Source of the DNA: Methylobacterium sp. C25
Lineage (GTDB): Bacteria > Pseudomonadota > Alphaproteobacteria > Rhizobiales > Beijerinckiaceae
Assembly (NCBI RefSeq): GCF_021352225.1
Contig: NZ_JAAUVI010000004.1
Location: forward strand, 62,001-126,000
Length of the DNA stretch: 64,000 bases
Direction of reading: 5' to 3'
This document shows positions 19,386 through 28,500 of this stretch, in pieces; within the stretch, counting starts at the first letter, position 1; every line of letters starts with the position of its first letter. The notes beneath the pieces were generated by a model. It was given only the letters and a program-made list of their open reading frames with translations. It was not told the DNA's origin and did not search any database. Position numbers and translations under genes: made by a program.

Positions 19386-20000
19386 ATGGCCAACGACATC
19401 GACGCGCTGATGCGTTCCGTCCCCGTCATCCCCGTCCTGGTGATCGAAGATGTGGCCCATGCCGCGCCGATCGCCGAAGCGCTGGTCGGCGGTGGTCTCG
19501 TGGCGTTGGAGGTCACCCTGCGCACCCCCGCGGCCCTCGACGTGATCCGCGAGATGTCCAAGGTTTCCGGCGCGGTAGTCGGCGCCGGCACGGTGCTGAA
19601 CCCACGCGATCTCGACGCGGCCCTCTCGGCCGGCGCGCGCTACATCGTCAGCCCCGGCCTCACCGCGCCGCTGACGGAGGCCGCGGCGAAGACCGGCGTG
19701 CCCTATCTGCCGGGCGTCGCCAACGCCGCCGACATCATGCGCGGGCTCGACCACGGGCTCGACCGCTTCAAGTTCTTTCCGGCCGAGGCCTCCGGCGGCC
19801 TCAAGGCGCTGAAGGCACTGGCGGCCGTGTTCGGCAATGTCCGCTTCTGTCCGACAGGGGGCATCACCGAGACCACAGCGCCGGAATGGCTCGCACATCC
19901 ATCGGTGCTGTGCGTCGGCGGTAGCTGGGTCGTGCCGGCCGGCAAGCCCGATCCGGACGCGATCCGGAGAGCGGCGGAAACGGCCAGTCGTCTGCGCTGA
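19386..20000 (+). CDS. eda: KDPG aldolase
   Basis: Cleaves 2-keto-3-deoxy-6-phosphogluconate into pyruvate and glyceraldehyde 3-phosphate. 204 residues. Active-site Glu42 is in LEVTLRT and the Schiff-base lysine is Lys129 in FKFFPAE; the phosphate loop is CPTGGI. The start is ATG 19386 after GAGGAGACACGC. Paired with edd, it completes the lower pathway. Confidence 0.96.
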   Translation: MANDIDALMRSVPVIPVLVIEDVAHAAPIAEALVGGGLVALEVTLRTPAALDVIREMSKVSGAVVGAGTVLNPRDLDAALSAGARYIVSPGLTAPLTEAAAKTGVPYLPGVANAADIMRGLDHGLDRFKFFPAEASGGLKALKALAAVFGNVRFCPTGGITETTAPEWLAHPSVLCVGGSWVVPAGKPDPDAIRRAAETASRLR

Positions 20001-20003
20001 GCA

Positions 20004-20030
20004 CGACGGGGTCGCGACGATATCCCGTCG
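20004..20030 (+). terminator. Possible edd-eda transcript end hairpin
   Basis: CGACGGG and CCCGTCG form a 7-bp stem with a 13-base loop just after the eda stop. No T-run follows (CCCTCTCCTC instead), so if it works it is not a standard intrinsic terminator. Confidence 0.25.
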
Positions 20031-20160
20031 CCCTCTCCTCAGGCGATGAGGCCTGCCGTCGGGCATCCATGGCCATTCGCTATATTCGTCTTGATATCGC
20101 GAAGATAATTCGAGCAGACGGATCGATCATTTCGCATCCTGACAAGATTTATAAGGTCAA

Positions 20161-20175
20161 GCTTGCGTCGCAAGC
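20161..20175. promoter_or_regulatory. Perfect palindrome upstream of the repeat protein
   Basis: GCTTGCG-T-CGCAAGC is a perfect 7+7 dyad with a single central base. It lies in an AT-richer intergenic stretch about 90 bases before the next start. It has the size of a repressor or activator site; no family can be named. Confidence 0.4.
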
Positions 20176-20265
20176 GAGGTCAAATCCACTCAATACAAAA
20201 AATCTCGAAACCCTTTTCGCACCCCCGACGTTTCGAACCCAGATTTGAACTCGGAGGAACGTCTG

Positions 20266-21342
20266 ATGAAGAGAGTTGCGATTGGTCTAGCCGCACTTCT
20301 GCTGAGCACGTCTGTCTATGCTCAGCAGGGTGGCAGCGGTGCTGGCACCGGTGGTGCGGGCGGCGGTGCTGCAAAATCCGCCATGGGAGGCGGCCAAGGC
20401 GGTGGGGCCGGCGGTGGTGCGGCCATCCGTGGTGAGGGTGGCGGTGCGAGCGCCGCGCAGGCCTCTCGCGGAGGCGACAAAGGCGGCACAACCGGTGGAG
20501 CGGCAGAGAGCCGGAGCGCCGGAGCGGGCTCGGAGCGCGGCGCCGACAAGGCGGCCTCCAACGAGCGCGGCGGCGCGATGCGGGAGGAACGCGGCGGCCA
20601 TGGCGCTAGGGCCGAGCATGGCGGCCGAGGCGAGCGCTTAAGCGAGCGCGGCAGCAGCCGGGTCGACGTCCGCACCTCGTCGCGCGAGCATGTCGATGGC
20701 GGCCGCCGCAGCGGGCGCTTCGTGTTCATCGGCGGCCAGCGCGTGGTCTACGGTTCGCCCGAGTATCGTCGGCTCGTCATCACCGAGCGCAGCGGCGGTA
20801 CGCGCGGCAAGCGCTACGTGATGGTCAGTGGTCACCGCGTGATCTACGGCTCGCCGGAATACCGCCGCCTGATCGTCACCGAGCGCCGCGGTGGCACCCG
20901 TGAGCGCTACGTCACCATTCGCGGCCAGCGCGTGCTCTACGGGTCGCCCGAGTATCGTCGCCTGTCGGTGAATATCGGCGGACGCGGCGGCTTCGAGCGT
21001 GACCGGGTCTCCACCCGCACCAGCGTCTCGACCCGCGAGAACTTCCGCGGGCGCGACGAGCGTAGCGGACGCCGAGCCGAGCAGACCGAAGGCAGCAAGG
21101 GCATGACCCATGGCGGCCAGGGCGGCATGCGCAACGCCGGCAACGACGCCAAATCCGGTGGCGGCATCCGTAACGTGTCGAACAAGGGCGACAACGGTGG
21201 CGGCATCCGTAACGCCGGAGGCGGCAACGCTGGTGGCGGTACTGCCGGTGGCGGCCGTGGCTCCATGGGCGCTGGCGGCGGCAGCGCGATGGGTAAGAGC
21301 GGTGCAGGCGCCGGTAACGGTGCGGGCGGCGGCCGAAACTAA
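20266..21342 (+). CDS. Secreted Gly/Arg-rich protein with three YGSPEYRRL repeats
   Basis: 358 residues. The signal peptide is MKRVAIGLAALLLSTSVYA, and GGAGG before the ATG fixes the start at 20266 rather than 20245. Residues 21-120 are Gly/Ala-rich. Residues 151-240 hold three copies of a roughly 31-residue unit with core YGSPEYRRL (162-170, 194-202, 225-233), each followed by a TER or NIG turn. A highly basic linker and a Gly/Asn-rich tail (about 280-358) follow. It is very basic and probably exported; binding to surface polymer is a guess. I do not recognise a named family. Confidence 0.75.
   Translation: MKRVAIGLAALLLSTSVYAQQGGSGAGTGGAGGGAAKSAMGGGQGGGAGGGAAIRGEGGGASAAQASRGGDKGGTTGGAAESRSAGAGSERGADKAASNERGGAMREERGGHGARAEHGGRGERLSERGSSRVDVRTSSREHVDGGRRSGRFVFIGGQRVVYGSPEYRRLVITERSGGTRGKRYVMVSGHRVIYGSPEYRRLIVTERRGGTRERYVTIRGQRVLYGSPEYRRLSVNIGGRGGFERDRVSTRTSVSTRENFRGRDERSGRRAEQTEGSKGMTHGGQGGMRNAGNDAKSGGGIRNVSNKGDNGGGIRNAGGGNAGGGTAGGGRGSMGAGGGSAMGKSGAGAGNGAGGGRN
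20716..20985 (+). repeat. Three tandem coding repeats of about 93-96 bases
   Basis: In-frame repeats encode (R/H)V-x-YGSPEYRRL-x-(V/I)TER-x-GGTR-like units. Copies differ at many third positions, so selection has kept the protein sequence; a fresh DNA duplication would be more uniform. Confidence 0.85.
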
Positions 21343-21370
21343 GCCGCGCTTGCGACTGTAGGCAAACGGG

Positions 21371-21400
21371 GAGGGGCCGGAGACGGCCCCTCTCTTTTTG
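21371..21400 (+). terminator. Rho-independent terminator
   Basis: GAGGGGCCG / CGGCCCCTC is a perfect 9-bp stem with a GAGA loop, followed by TCTTTTTG. It lies 28 bases after the stop of the repeat protein and separates it from convergent speG. Confidence 0.93.
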
Positions 21401-21404
21401 CTGC

Positions 21405-21983
21405 TCAGGTCTTCAGCACGGGCTCGCTGACGTCGCCGCTGCCTCGCTGGGCGAGATAGTCGGGCTGGAACAGGCACATCCGCACGGCATCCCGGTAGCG
21501 GCCGTTCACGAAGAACTCGTCGCGCAAGACGCCTTCCGGCTTGAAACCACAGCGCTCGTAGATCCCCACGGCCCGCGTGTTGTCCTTGTCGACGTGCAGA
21601 TAGAGCTTGTGGATGTTCAGCACGCTGAAGGCGTAGTCCATGGCGATCCGGGTGGCCTGCCAGGCGTATCCGCGCCCCTGGAAGCCCGGATGGATAGCGA
21701 TCTGGAACTCGCAGCGCCGGTGCAGGTGGTTGATCTCGACGAGCTCGATCAGTCCGGCCGGCTCGTCGGCAGCGGTCGCGATGATGAAGCGCCGCTCCGT
21801 CTGGTTGTGGATATTGCGTTCGTAGAGCTGCTGGAGTTCGGCGAAGGACTCGTAGGCCTCCTCGAACCAGTAGCGCATGATGCTGTCGTTGTTGTTGAGC
21901 TGATGCACGAAGCGCAGATCCTCGCGCTCCAGCGGCCGCAGCTTCACGGCCCAGACCGGCGCCTTTCGAGTCACGCGGCGCAT
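21405..21983 (-). CDS. speG: Spermidine N-acetyltransferase SpeG
   Basis: 192-residue GNAT enzyme that acetylates spermidine or spermine. The sequence tracks E. coli SpeG closely: [47 protein letters not shown] and the Arg/Gln-x-x-Gly acetyl-CoA loop [10 protein letters not shown]. The ATG at 21983 overlaps the argE end by 13 bases, so the two are probably co-translated. Polyamine detoxification is inferred. Confidence 0.92.
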   Translation of the reverse strand: MRRVTRKAPVWAVKLRPLEREDLRFVHQLNNNDSIMRYWFEEAYESFAELQQLYERNIHNQTERRFIIATAADEPAGLIELVEINHLHRRCEFQIAIHPGFQGRGYAWQATRIAMDYAFSVLNIHKLYLHVDKDNTRAVGIYERCGFKPEGVLRDEFFVNGRYRDAVRMCLFQPDYLAQRGSGDVSEPVLKT

Positions 21984-23167
21984 TCCGACAACAGACGCTG
22001 CATGAAGGCCTCCCCTCGCTGCAGCTCGTCCAGGGTGATGAACTCGTCGGGCTGATGCGCCTGGTCGATCGAGCCTGGCCCACACACCACTGTCGGCAGG
22101 CCCGCCTGCTGAAAGCGGCCGGCCTCGGTGGCGTAGGAGACGGAGATGGTGCGGTTGCGCCCGGCGAGCCGCAACGCCAGGGTTTCGGCCTCTGAACCAG
22201 GATCGGGCGCGAGGCCCGGCACCGCGACCTCTTCCACCGTTTCGATCCGCCCGTAATCGCCGTAGCGGTTGAGCCGGCCGGCGAGCACACGCTCGCTCGC
22301 CTCGGCGAACAGCCGCGGAATCTCCGCCATGTCCAGATCGGGCAGGCCGCGAAACTCCCACTCGATGCGGCAGGTCTTGGCGAGAATGTTGCGGGCGGTG
22401 CCGCCCTGGATCGTGCCGACATGCACCGTGGTGGCGGGTGGATCGAACCGGCCCGAGGCATCGCCGCGCGCGATCATCGCGTCGGAGATCCGGTTCAGCT
22501 CGGAGACGAGATCAGCCGCCGCCGCCACGGCGTTGGCACCGAGCGACGGCTTCGAAGAATGCGCCTCGTGGCCGTGCACGACCGTATCGTAGGTCACGAC
22601 ACTCTTGTGCGCGTCCGCCACCTCGAGCCCGGTCGGCTCGCCGACGATCACGGCCCCCGGACGCGGCAGGTCGACGCCGAAGCGGGCGATGGTGTCGAGC
22701 ACGCCGAGGCAGCTCACCTCCTCGTCGTAGGAGAGCAGGATGTGGATCGGCCGCTTCAGTTCGGTCGCCACGGCATCCGGCACCAGGCCGAGCGCCAGCG
22801 CGTCGAACCCTTTCATGTCGACGGCACCGCGGCCATAAGCGCGCTCGTCGGCGATGCGAAGCGTGAAGGGATCCGAGGTCCAGGCCTGCCCGGTGACCGG
22901 CACCACGTCGGTATGGCCCGAGAGCACCACGCCGCCGTCGATCATCGGCCCGAGAGTGGCGAAGATGGCCTCCTTGTCGCCGGCCGCGTTCGGCACGCGG
23001 ACATACGGGACGTTCCAGCCGTCCAGATAGCCGGCAACAAAATCGATCAGGGCGATGTTCGATCTCGAACTCTCGGTGTCGAAGGCAACGAGCCGTTCGA
23101 GGAGTTCGAGGGTGGTGAACCGGCTTCCTTCGCGCGTCACGATCTCAGTGGACGCTGCGGCGGACAT
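21971..23167 (-). CDS. argE: Acetylornithine deacetylase (M20 family)
   Basis: 398 residues. The M20 metal ligands are visible in [20 protein letters not shown] and [10 protein letters not shown], and the late histidine in QAHQPDEF. The enzyme releases acetate from N-acetylornithine in arginine synthesis; substrate choice within M20 is by whole-protein resemblance, and succinyl-diaminopimelate desuccinylase is the main alternative. Its start overlaps the end of apaG by 23 bases and its stop overlaps speG. Confidence 0.87.
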   Translation of the reverse strand: MSAAASTEIVTREGSRFTTLELLERLVAFDTESSRSNIALIDFVAGYLDGWNVPYVRVPNAAGDKEAIFATLGPMIDGGVVLSGHTDVVPVTGQAWTSDPFTLRIADERAYGRGAVDMKGFDALALGLVPDAVATELKRPIHILLSYDEEVSCLGVLDTIARFGVDLPRPGAVIVGEPTGLEVADAHKSVVTYDTVVHGHEAHSSKPSLGANAVAAAADLVSELNRISDAMIARGDASGRFDPPATTVHVGTIQGGTARNILAKTCRIEWEFRGLPDLDMAEIPRLFAEASERVLAGRLNRYGDYGRIETVEEVAVPGLAPDPGSEAETLALRLAGRNRTISVSYATEAGRFQQAGLPTVVCGPGSIDQAHQPDEFITLDELQRGEAFMQRLLSECAA

Positions 23168-23537
23168 GCGGCGAATCGAGCGAGAAGGCCGGGATCTCCG
23201 CCTCGAAGCTGTCGCCGCCGATGATCGTCATCGTATAGCTGCCGGCCATGAGGCCGTCTGGAGTCGTGAGCGGGCACCCGCTGGTGTAGCTGAACGACTC
23301 GCCCGGGCCGAGGAAGGGCTGCTTGCCGACGACGCCGGCCCCGCGCACTTCCTGGCAGGCACCGTGGCCGTCGATGATGCGCCAGTGGCGCGAGCGCAGC
23401 TGAACCTTCTCACTGCCGTTGTTCACGATCTCGACCGTGTAGGCGAAGAAGTAGCGGCTATCGCCGGGAGACGATTCCTCCTCGACGAAGCGAGGCTCGA
23501 CGGTCACCGTGATGCCGCGGGTCTCGGCCTTGTACAT
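23145..23537 (-). CDS. apaG: ApaG protein
   Basis: 130 residues, the standard ApaG length, single FN3-like domain. Landmarks are YFFAYTVEIVNNG, LRSRHWRIIDGHG and GVVGKQPFLGPGESFSYTSG. The gene product is linked to Co2+ resistance in Salmonella and to unknown roles elsewhere. I chose ATG 23537, giving MYKAETRGITVTVEP, over an upstream extension to 23582. First gene of the apaG-argE-speG run. Confidence 0.93.
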   Translation of the reverse strand: MYKAETRGITVTVEPRFVEEESSPGDSRYFFAYTVEIVNNGSEKVQLRSRHWRIIDGHGACQEVRGAGVVGKQPFLGPGESFSYTSGCPLTTPDGLMAGSYTMTIIGGDSFEAEIPAFSLDSPHVRRSVH

Positions 23538-23601
23538 CGCCGGAATGGTCTCCCTCGCCCATCGCAAGCGGTGACGCGACAACCGCAGAGCCTCGTGGTA
23601 C

Positions 23602-24108
23602 GTGGCGCCTGGAGTCCCGTCAATCGCGGCGAAGTACGTCGGAGTTCTCTTGGCGCAAGCCTCATCCCAGGCCCTGCATCCTCGAGTTGCCGACGCCTCC
23701 CTTTCCTATTGCCTAGGGTGCGCTGGGCTGCTCGCGGTGGCGGCGGCTTTCCTCTTGCATGCCCCCGCAACGAATGGGCCGGCGAGCCTCGCCCTCGCCG
23801 TCGCGATCGTGCTGGATGCTGCCTCGCGACTGACCGCAGCCGCCCTCTCGCGGCGCTCCGGGCTGGCGCTCGCGATGGGCGGCCTGCCCTCGCTGGTGCT
23901 GCCGCTCGGCGCGATGCCGGGCCTCGCCGCCGCCCTCCTGGCACTGCTGCCGCTCGTGGAATCGGGCCGGTTTCCGATCGTCGCGAGCCTGATCGCAGGG
24001 TTGATCGCCATGGGCGCGCTTGCCCGCCTCTCCTTCATCCGCAGCGTCCTGTCCCGCACGGGGACGGCGGCGCGCGACTCACGGGCAGGGCTCCAGGACC
24101 CGCCATGA
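23602..24108 (+). CDS. Predicted small membrane protein
   Basis: 168 residues from a GTG at 23602. About four hydrophobic segments are visible (YCLGCAGLLAVAAAFLL, ASLALAVAIVLDAASRL, LPSLVLPLGAMPGLAAALL, PIVASLIAGLIAMGAL). There is no recognisable family and no good ribosome site. It ends 43 bases before dcd and is divergent from apaG. The hydrophobic pattern supports a real protein, but a chance ORF cannot be excluded. Confidence 0.45.
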   Translation: MAPGVPSIAAKYVGVLLAQASSQALHPRVADASLSYCLGCAGLLAVAAAFLLHAPATNGPASLALAVAIVLDAASRLTAAALSRRSGLALAMGGLPSLVLPLGAMPGLAAALLALLPLVESGRFPIVASLIAGLIAMGALARLSFIRSVLSRTGTAARDSRAGLQDPP

Positions 24109-24151
24109 CCTCTCCCGCACCCTCCGGGGCCAGTTCCAAAAAGATCGAACG

Positions 24152-25246
24152 ATGACAGGACGTGCGGCCGCGCAGGACGGCATCCTTTCGGCACGCGGCA
24201 TCGCGGCCTTGACCGAGGCGGGCGCGATCAAGCCTGAACGGCCCTACGCGCCAGACCAGATCCAGCCGGCGAGCCTCGATCTGCGTCTCGGCGCCCGCGC
24301 CTATCGCGTCCGCACGAGCTTTCTGCCGGGGCGGGGACGCACCGTCGGCACCTGCGTCGATGGGCTGGCGCTGCATCCGGTCGACCTCACGGTGGGCGCC
24401 GTGCTGGAGACGGGTTGCGTCTACATCGCCGAGGTACAGGAGCACCTCGCACTGCCCGACGACCTCTGCGCAAGTGCGAACCCGAAGAGTTCCACCGGCC
24501 GGATCGACGTGTTCACCCGAGTGATCACCGACCGGGCCGCGGCCTTCGACCAGGTCGAGGCCGGCTACCACGGGCCGCTCTACGCCGAGATCTCGCCGCG
24601 GACCTTCCCGGTCCTGGTCCGGACCGGGACGAGGCTCTCGCAGATCCGCTTCCGCCGGGGCGAGCCGAGGCTGAACGATACCGAGTTGGCCGCCCTGCAC
24701 GCGCGCTCACCCCTGGTGAGCGCAGCCTCGCCGTCCTTCACCGGCGGCGTGGCGGTTTCGGTGGATCTCGCGGGCTTCGACGGGCTGATCGGCTACCGCG
24801 CCAAGCGCCATACCGGCCTGATCCACGTCGACCGGCCGGGCGCTCACAAGACCGCCGAGTTCTGGGAGCCGCTCGTCGCCGACGGCAGCGGCACGCTGAT
24901 CCTCGATCCGGGCCAGTTCTACATCCTGGCCTCGAAGGAATCGGTACAGGTGCCGCCCGACCACGCGGCCGAAATGGTGCCGTTCGACCCGCTCGTGGGC
25001 GAGTTCCGCGTCCACTACGCCGGCTTCTTCGATCCGGGCTTCGGCTATGCCGGGGCAGGCGGGGCGGGGGCACGCGCCGTGCTCGAAGTGCGCTCGCGCG
25101 ACGTGCCCTTCCTCCTGGAGGACGGGCAGATCGTCGGCCGCCTCGTCTATGAGCGCATGGCCGAGACGCCCGAGGCCCTCTACGGCGCAGGGGCAGGCTC
25201 GAACTATCAGGCGCAGGGCCTGAAGCTCTCGAAGCATTTTTCCTGA
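24152..25246 (+). CDS. dcd: dCTP deaminase, long two-domain form
   Basis: Deaminates dCTP to dUTP for dTMP supply. 364 residues, about twice the E. coli enzyme, so this is the long alphaproteobacterial form with two dUTPase-fold halves. The motifs IQPASLDLRLG (first half), NPKSSTGRIDVFTRVI with catalytic-type Glu and Ser, and AEISPRTFPVLVRTGTRLSQ are clear, and a second half begins near residue 190. The start ATG at 24152 gives a sensible N-terminus; the frame is open upstream. Confidence 0.92.
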   Translation: MTGRAAAQDGILSARGIAALTEAGAIKPERPYAPDQIQPASLDLRLGARAYRVRTSFLPGRGRTVGTCVDGLALHPVDLTVGAVLETGCVYIAEVQEHLALPDDLCASANPKSSTGRIDVFTRVITDRAAAFDQVEAGYHGPLYAEISPRTFPVLVRTGTRLSQIRFRRGEPRLNDTELAALHARSPLVSAASPSFTGGVAVSVDLAGFDGLIGYRAKRHTGLIHVDRPGAHKTAEFWEPLVADGSGTLILDPGQFYILASKESVQVPPDHAAEMVPFDPLVGEFRVHYAGFFDPGFGYAGAGGAGARAVLEVRSRDVPFLLEDGQIVGRLVYERMAETPEALYGAGAGSNYQAQGLKLSKHFS

Positions 25247-25258
25247 TAGGCTGCCCGG

Positions 25259-25852
25259 ATGAAGCGCCGGGCCTTCCTCGCTATCCTCGCCGCCGCCGGC
25301 CCGGCGCTGGCCCGAGCGGGCACGGTCGAGGCCGACGATCCGGCCGCTCCCCATGGCGGCAACGAAAGTGGCGACGTCCTCGTCGTCGCGTTCTTCGACT
25401 ACAATTGCCCGTTCTGCCGGCGCGCCGAGCCGGAGCTGCGTCGCTTCATCGAGACGGATGGGCGGATCCGCCTCGTCTACAAGGACTGGCCGGTTCTGAG
25501 CGACGCCTCCGTTGTCGGCGCTCGCCTCGCTTTGGCGGCGGCCTATCAGGGCCGCTACGAGACGGCCCATCGCGCCCTGATGGCGGCGCCCGGGCGTCGC
25601 ATCGCACTGGACCAGATGCGCGCGATCCTGCAGGGTGCCGGGATCGACATGACCCGGCTCGACGCCGACGCGGCAGGTCATGCGGGTGAGATCGGCGCGC
25701 AACTCGCCCGCAACGACGCCCATGCCCGCGAACTCGGCCTGACGGCCGTCCCGGCCATCCTCGTCGGCGGCCGACGGGTCGTGGGCGGGTTCGACCAGGA
25801 GAACTTTTCGGAGTTCGCAGCGCTGGCGCGCGGCGGCGCGCCGGGCCGGTAG
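25259..25852 (+). CDS. DsbA-like thiol:disulfide oxidoreductase
   Basis: 197 residues with a short signal peptide (MKRRAFLAILAAAGPALARA). Thioredoxin-fold active site is CPFC (Cys50, Cys53) within FFDYNCPFCRR, and the cis-proline is Pro165 in TAVPAILV. The long helical insertion between them places it in the DsbA/Com1-like group. It begins 12 bases after dcd and is probably co-transcribed. Periplasmic disulfide formation or isomerisation is inferred. Confidence 0.87.
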   Translation: MKRRAFLAILAAAGPALARAGTVEADDPAAPHGGNESGDVLVVAFFDYNCPFCRRAEPELRRFIETDGRIRLVYKDWPVLSDASVVGARLALAAAYQGRYETAHRALMAAPGRRIALDQMRAILQGAGIDMTRLDADAAGHAGEIGAQLARNDAHARELGLTAVPAILVGGRRVVGGFDQENFSEFAALARGGAPGR

Positions 25853-25875
25853 GCCGGGATCGCCCGGCAAGAGCC

Positions 25876-26880
25876 CTATGCCGGTGTCATCAGGTAATAG
25901 CCCGTATCGCGAGGCAGCGACATCTTCGCCGCCATCGCGCCCGCCTTCAGGCTCGATCTGACGAGCGATCCGAGATCCGTAGGCACCAGAGCGACGGAGG
26001 ATTTCCGCTTCGTACTCACGACACGCATGCCGTTCTCTCGCGTCAGATAGTCGATCGTCTTTGGCGAGTAGGTATTCAGATGTTCGAGCGGGAGGATCGA
26101 GATGTACGTGTAGTCGGCCATGGACAAGCGCCGGCCTGTGATCTGCTTCTGATGAAACGGCGATTCCTTCGGGATCCCCTTGCTCGCCAAGGTCGCCTCA
26201 AGGTTCCGATGATGCGGAACCGCCAGCTTGAAGATGCCATCCGTCGCCGCCGATAGCCTTTTGAAGGTTCCCGCCGGATCGACGAGGTGCTCGAAGACCT
26301 GCTCGGTGTGGACGATGTCGAAGCGCATCCGATCGATGTCATCGTCGGAAATGATCTCGACGCCGATGCCGGCCGCGATCGCTTTCTTGGCGTCACCCGT
26401 TTCCGTCGCGAAGACCGTCGCGCCGAGCGCGCGCGCGATCCTTGCCCATCGTCCGTGTCCGAATCCGTAGTCGAGAAACCTGATCTTGCTCGGGTGCTTT
26501 CCGTTTATACGTGCGCACCATCGAAACAGCACACCGAGTTCCCCGGCCAGCCGCTCGAAATTGTCGATCGTCAGCCGCTCCTCTTCCAGGCGATCGAGGC
26601 CGTCGGGTGCGATCATCTCATTGTAGATGCGATCCAGGACATGGTCGTTCGGCACGTTCTTCTGGTAGATCAGCTTGCAATCATCACATTTGCGGAGTTC
26701 GTAATCCGTGCCGTCGAACAGAGACCAGTCGACGATTCCCTGACTGCGATAATGGCTCGAAATAAGATCTTTGATGGGGCTGGACGTCAAACCGCATTCA
26801 TAGATCTTGGACGTCGCACGACTTGCACAAATTGGGCAAACTGCTCGTTCGAAGAAGAATTTGGTATTACAATGAGACAT
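25876..26880 (-). CDS. Class I SAM methyltransferase with N-terminal zinc-ribbon-like cysteines
   Basis: 334 residues from ATG 26880; an extension to 26973 is open but uncharacteristic. The N-terminal CPIC and, about 50 residues later, KCDDCKL look like a Cys4 zinc site, as in the sugar C-methyltransferase family. Motif I is IRFLDYGFGHGRWA and motif III is DIVHTEQVFEHLVDP. Lys- and Ile-rich wording and AT-richer DNA set it apart from neighbours. It faces dsbA. The likely substrate is a sugar or lipid; unknown. Confidence 0.78.
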   Translation of the reverse strand: MSHCNTKFFFERAVCPICASRATSKIYECGLTSSPIKDLISSHYRSQGIVDWSLFDGTDYELRKCDDCKLIYQKNVPNDHVLDRIYNEMIAPDGLDRLEEERLTIDNFERLAGELGVLFRWCARINGKHPSKIRFLDYGFGHGRWARIARALGATVFATETGDAKKAIAAGIGVEIISDDDIDRMRFDIVHTEQVFEHLVDPAGTFKRLSAATDGIFKLAVPHHRNLEATLASKGIPKESPFHQKQITGRRLSMADYTYISILPLEHLNTYSPKTIDYLTRENGMRVVSTKRKSSVALVPTDLGSLVRSSLKAGAMAAKMSLPRDTGYYLMTPA

Positions 26881-27096
26881 GCCATACCCATCGTTGTATG
26901 ATTGTATCGCGCTTTGAAATATAGCCTGCCGCGTCGTCAAATGATGGGAGGCGGGCCGCCATGTCCGTCGCAAGTTGCCATGGATTCGATCGCGAGAACG
27001 GCATTCTGCCAGTGTGTGGACCGTAAAGCGTCGTGGCCTGCACCCTGGTCAGTAGTCCTCCGAGGTATAACGTCGTGCCAGGTGCGATCGGATCGC

Positions 27097-27900
27097 CTAT
27101 CGGCTGGCCAACGTCGGGGCAGTCCCGTCGATCGTCAGCCCGCTGATTTCCAGGACGAATTTCTGTCGCAGGGCGCGGGCGAAGTCGCCGTAGCCGTGGG
27201 CCGCCATGAGGAAGGCACCGGGGCCGCCGACCACGCTCTCGCGATACCAGCGGTCGAGCGTCGTGCCCTCGCGATAGGTGCCCTTGGGAAGCTCGCGCAG
27301 GCCATAGCCGGGCGCCCGAAACGCGCCGACGCCGACAACGTCGTTCTCGCCAGGAACCAGGATCGGCAAGCCGTTGATGGTGCTGCCGGTGGCGAGGAGC
27401 CGCTCGCGCTGCTCGCGCAGATCGTCCGGGTCCATGCAATTGTCGATGCCGTCCCCGGACACGTCGACCACGGTGCGGTCGGCCTGGACCGGCAGGCTCG
27501 GCACCACGCTGGCGGCAACCGAGCGCATCATTCCCCCCAGGCAGGTGAAGTTGCCCTGCATGCGTGGCACGATACGGACGAGGGCGGCCACCGTTGCGGC
27601 ATCCTCCTTCGAGGCGATGCGGCGCCACTCGACGGCAACACGTGCCGTATCCGCCCAGGTCACCATCGAGAAGTAGATGCCGCCACTGCCGGTGATCGCA
27701 GAGATCACGGTTGGATCCTCCAGCGCCTCGGCGATGCCTTCCATTTGCAGCTTGTAGCGTCGCTCGTCGACCGAGTTGGAGACATCCACCGAGACGACGA
27801 GCGCAGTGGCGACGCTGTCTGCCGCCCGCAGCGGCGACGCGAAGGTCGACGCGCCGAGCAGCGCAGCGACGCCGACCAACGGACCCAACCCGAACCGCAT
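27097..27900 (-). CDS. DUF1194 von Willebrand factor-type protein, exported
   Basis: 267 residues, signal peptide MRFGLGPLVGVAALLGASTFASPLRA. The MIDAS metal-binding motif DVSNS (Asp39, Ser41, Ser43) and the later VVDVSGDGIDNC segment define the DUF1194 VWA family. A TTG one codon upstream is possible; ATG 27900 is preferred. Periplasmic protein of unknown role, possibly an adhesion or assembly factor. No partner gene lies next to it. Confidence 0.83.
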   Translation of the reverse strand: MRFGLGPLVGVAALLGASTFASPLRAADSVATALVVSVDVSNSVDERRYKLQMEGIAEALEDPTVISAITGSGGIYFSMVTWADTARVAVEWRRIASKEDAATVAALVRIVPRMQGNFTCLGGMMRSVAASVVPSLPVQADRTVVDVSGDGIDNCMDPDDLREQRERLLATGSTINGLPILVPGENDVVGVGAFRAPGYGLRELPKGTYREGTTLDRWYRESVVGGPGAFLMAAHGYGDFARALRQKFVLEISGLTIDGTAPTLASR

Positions 27901-28002
27901 CAATGAGGATCCCCGAGACCGTGCCGATGATCGGCCGAGAGGGCAGGGTGCACGGGCGCGGCGCGAAGGGCTAGTGAGACTTTCGACGATAGGATGCCGA
28001 GC

Positions 28003-28500
28003 CTATTGGGCTCCGAGAGCAGCACTGCGGCTGCCGGGGCTCCTGCGCGCGGCAGACCGCGCTGATGGCTTCGGCGCAGCGACACTCATGTCGAGATCCT
28101 CTCCAGTGGCCTCGAGCACCGGCAGCGCATCGAGTTGGAACAGCGCCGGCTCGACGGGCGCTGCCGTCGGAGCGGCTTCGGCGGCATGCACCGGCTCCGC
28201 CGCCGGCAGGATGGCGGCGGCAGGCGCTGCGACGACTTGAGGCTCGGCTGGCGCAGGCGCCTCCGATGCTGCAAGCGCGACGGTGCGCGGCTTCGCAGGC
28301 ATTGGCTGCGCGACCGCCGTCACCGGCGAAGAGGCAGCGGGCTGGTGCCGCGTCAGATGCGGAATCAGGACAAGGCCGGTCGCGATGATGGCTGCCGCCA
28401 ATGCCAGCGCGGTGAGCGGCACCGGGTTGCCGTCGGCGGCTGAAACGGCCTTCAGGGGACCGGGAACGATGCGCGCTGAGCGCCCCAAAAATCTCGACAT
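28003..28500 (-). CDS. Ala/Pro-rich single-pass membrane protein
   Basis: 165 residues from ATG 28500. One membrane helix (PLTALALAAAIIATGLVLIP) follows a short basic cytoplasmic lead, then a long Ala/Pro/Val-rich tail, which suggests a periplasmic spacer. No domain is recognised. It resembles the gene at 37742-38368 only in plan. Confidence 0.5.
   Translation of the reverse strand: MSRFLGRSARIVPGPLKAVSAADGNPVPLTALALAAAIIATGLVLIPHLTRHQPAASSPVTAVAQPMPAKPRTVALAASEAPAPAEPQVVAAPAAAILPAAEPVHAAEAAPTAAPVEPALFQLDALPVLEATGEDLDMSVAAPKPSARSAARRSPGSRSAALGAQ

Noticed and set aside
20638..22461. 607-codon minus-strand frame spanning speG, argE and the repeat protein
   Set aside because: Mixes antisense of one gene with off-frame of two others; no domain continuity.
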